From NCBI GenBank assembly GCA_015501595.1, contig JADNRX010000854.1, forward strand, positions 1-19,990: 19,990 nucleotides of DNA, read 5' to 3'. The position numbers were made by a program, and so were the translations under genes. A model generated the notes under the pieces. The model was not told where the DNA came from and did not search any database. It was given only the letters and a program-made list of their open reading frames with translations. This stretch comes from Hymenopellis radicata (lineage: Eukaryota; Basidiomycota; Agaricomycetes; Agaricales; Physalacriaceae). Each line of letters starts with the position of its first letter. The first letter of the stretch is position 1. This document shows positions 19,771-19,990 of the stretch, one piece after another.

Positions 19771-19990
19771 CTGATGGGAGTCATCCAGCGGCGTCTGGAC
19801 TCGGGGATACTGAAAACTTACAGCTTGGTCTTTTCACCCGACAAGCGCAACGCTTCGCGTTCCTAATTAGACCATTCTGGGAACGGCGAAAGTCTCTGGT
19901 TACGTTCTATTAACATGTGATATGAGTCAGCGCGAAATGAAGCCGTTGAAACGCGGTAAAGGTACGAACCATTTCTGCACACATGGCGAA

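Larger units (their letters stand above)
12874..19990 (+). repeat. Tandem segmental duplication, unit 2 (truncated by window)
   Basis: Second copy of the block that begins at 1594, in the same orientation. The window's last base corresponds to about 8449 in unit 1, so the block continues beyond the window. Similarity is uneven: about 1.5% substitutions in the long Hsp110 exon by my hand count, similarly high identity at 19237-19840 against 7693-8300, but no usable alignment for roughly 17372-18553 against 6178-6985. Copy 2 is about 330 bases longer than copy 1 between the Hsp110 stop and the 3' conserved segment. Confidence 0.9.

Overview
The window looks like nuclear DNA of a filamentous fungus, most likely a basidiomycete. 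It has no operons or bacterial ribosome binding sites. The recognisable gene is cut by introns of about 46-53 bases with GTRNGY-type donors, CTNAC-like branch points and CAG/TAG acceptors. That gene encodes a eukaryotic Hsp110 (Sse1/Hsp88) chaperone. Most other single-frame ORFs appear to be chance or exon fragments.

The layout is dominated by a tandem segmental duplication. A block starting at about 1594 is repeated, in the same order and orientation, from about 12874 to the end of the window. The period is about 11.28 kb, and the second copy is cut by the window edge at a point matching about 8449 of the first. Each block carries, in order: a TATA/CT-rich promoter-like segment; a short minisatellite; the Hsp110 gene (+ strand); a G/T-rich degenerate minisatellite; a poorly conserved intron-rich locus on the minus strand that may encode membrane segments; and a strongly conserved minus-strand segment. 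The rest of unit 1 (about 8450-12873), which has no counterpart in view, holds degenerate repeated exon-like modules on the minus strand and one longer spliced-looking minus-strand ORF. Left of the duplication, at 401-781, is a 381-bp MITE-like element with inverted ends and a TA target duplication.

The two Hsp110 copies are the main interest. Copy 2 (13713-16188, four exons, 774 codons) is open throughout. Copy 1 (2531-4972) has the same exons but lost one G near 3113-3114, which shifts the frame. In both copies the usual N-terminal start of the Hsp70/Hsp110 ATPase (the phosphate-1 loop) is missing and replaced by unrelated sequence, with an in-frame ATG at the same place. Yet nearly all differences between the copies in the long exon are silent. 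That suggests constraint after the N-terminus changed, or gene conversion from an intact copy elsewhere.

I found no rRNA, tRNA, CRISPR array or complete autonomous transposon. Functions of the minus-strand loci are not assigned; only weak membrane-protein resemblance is visible.
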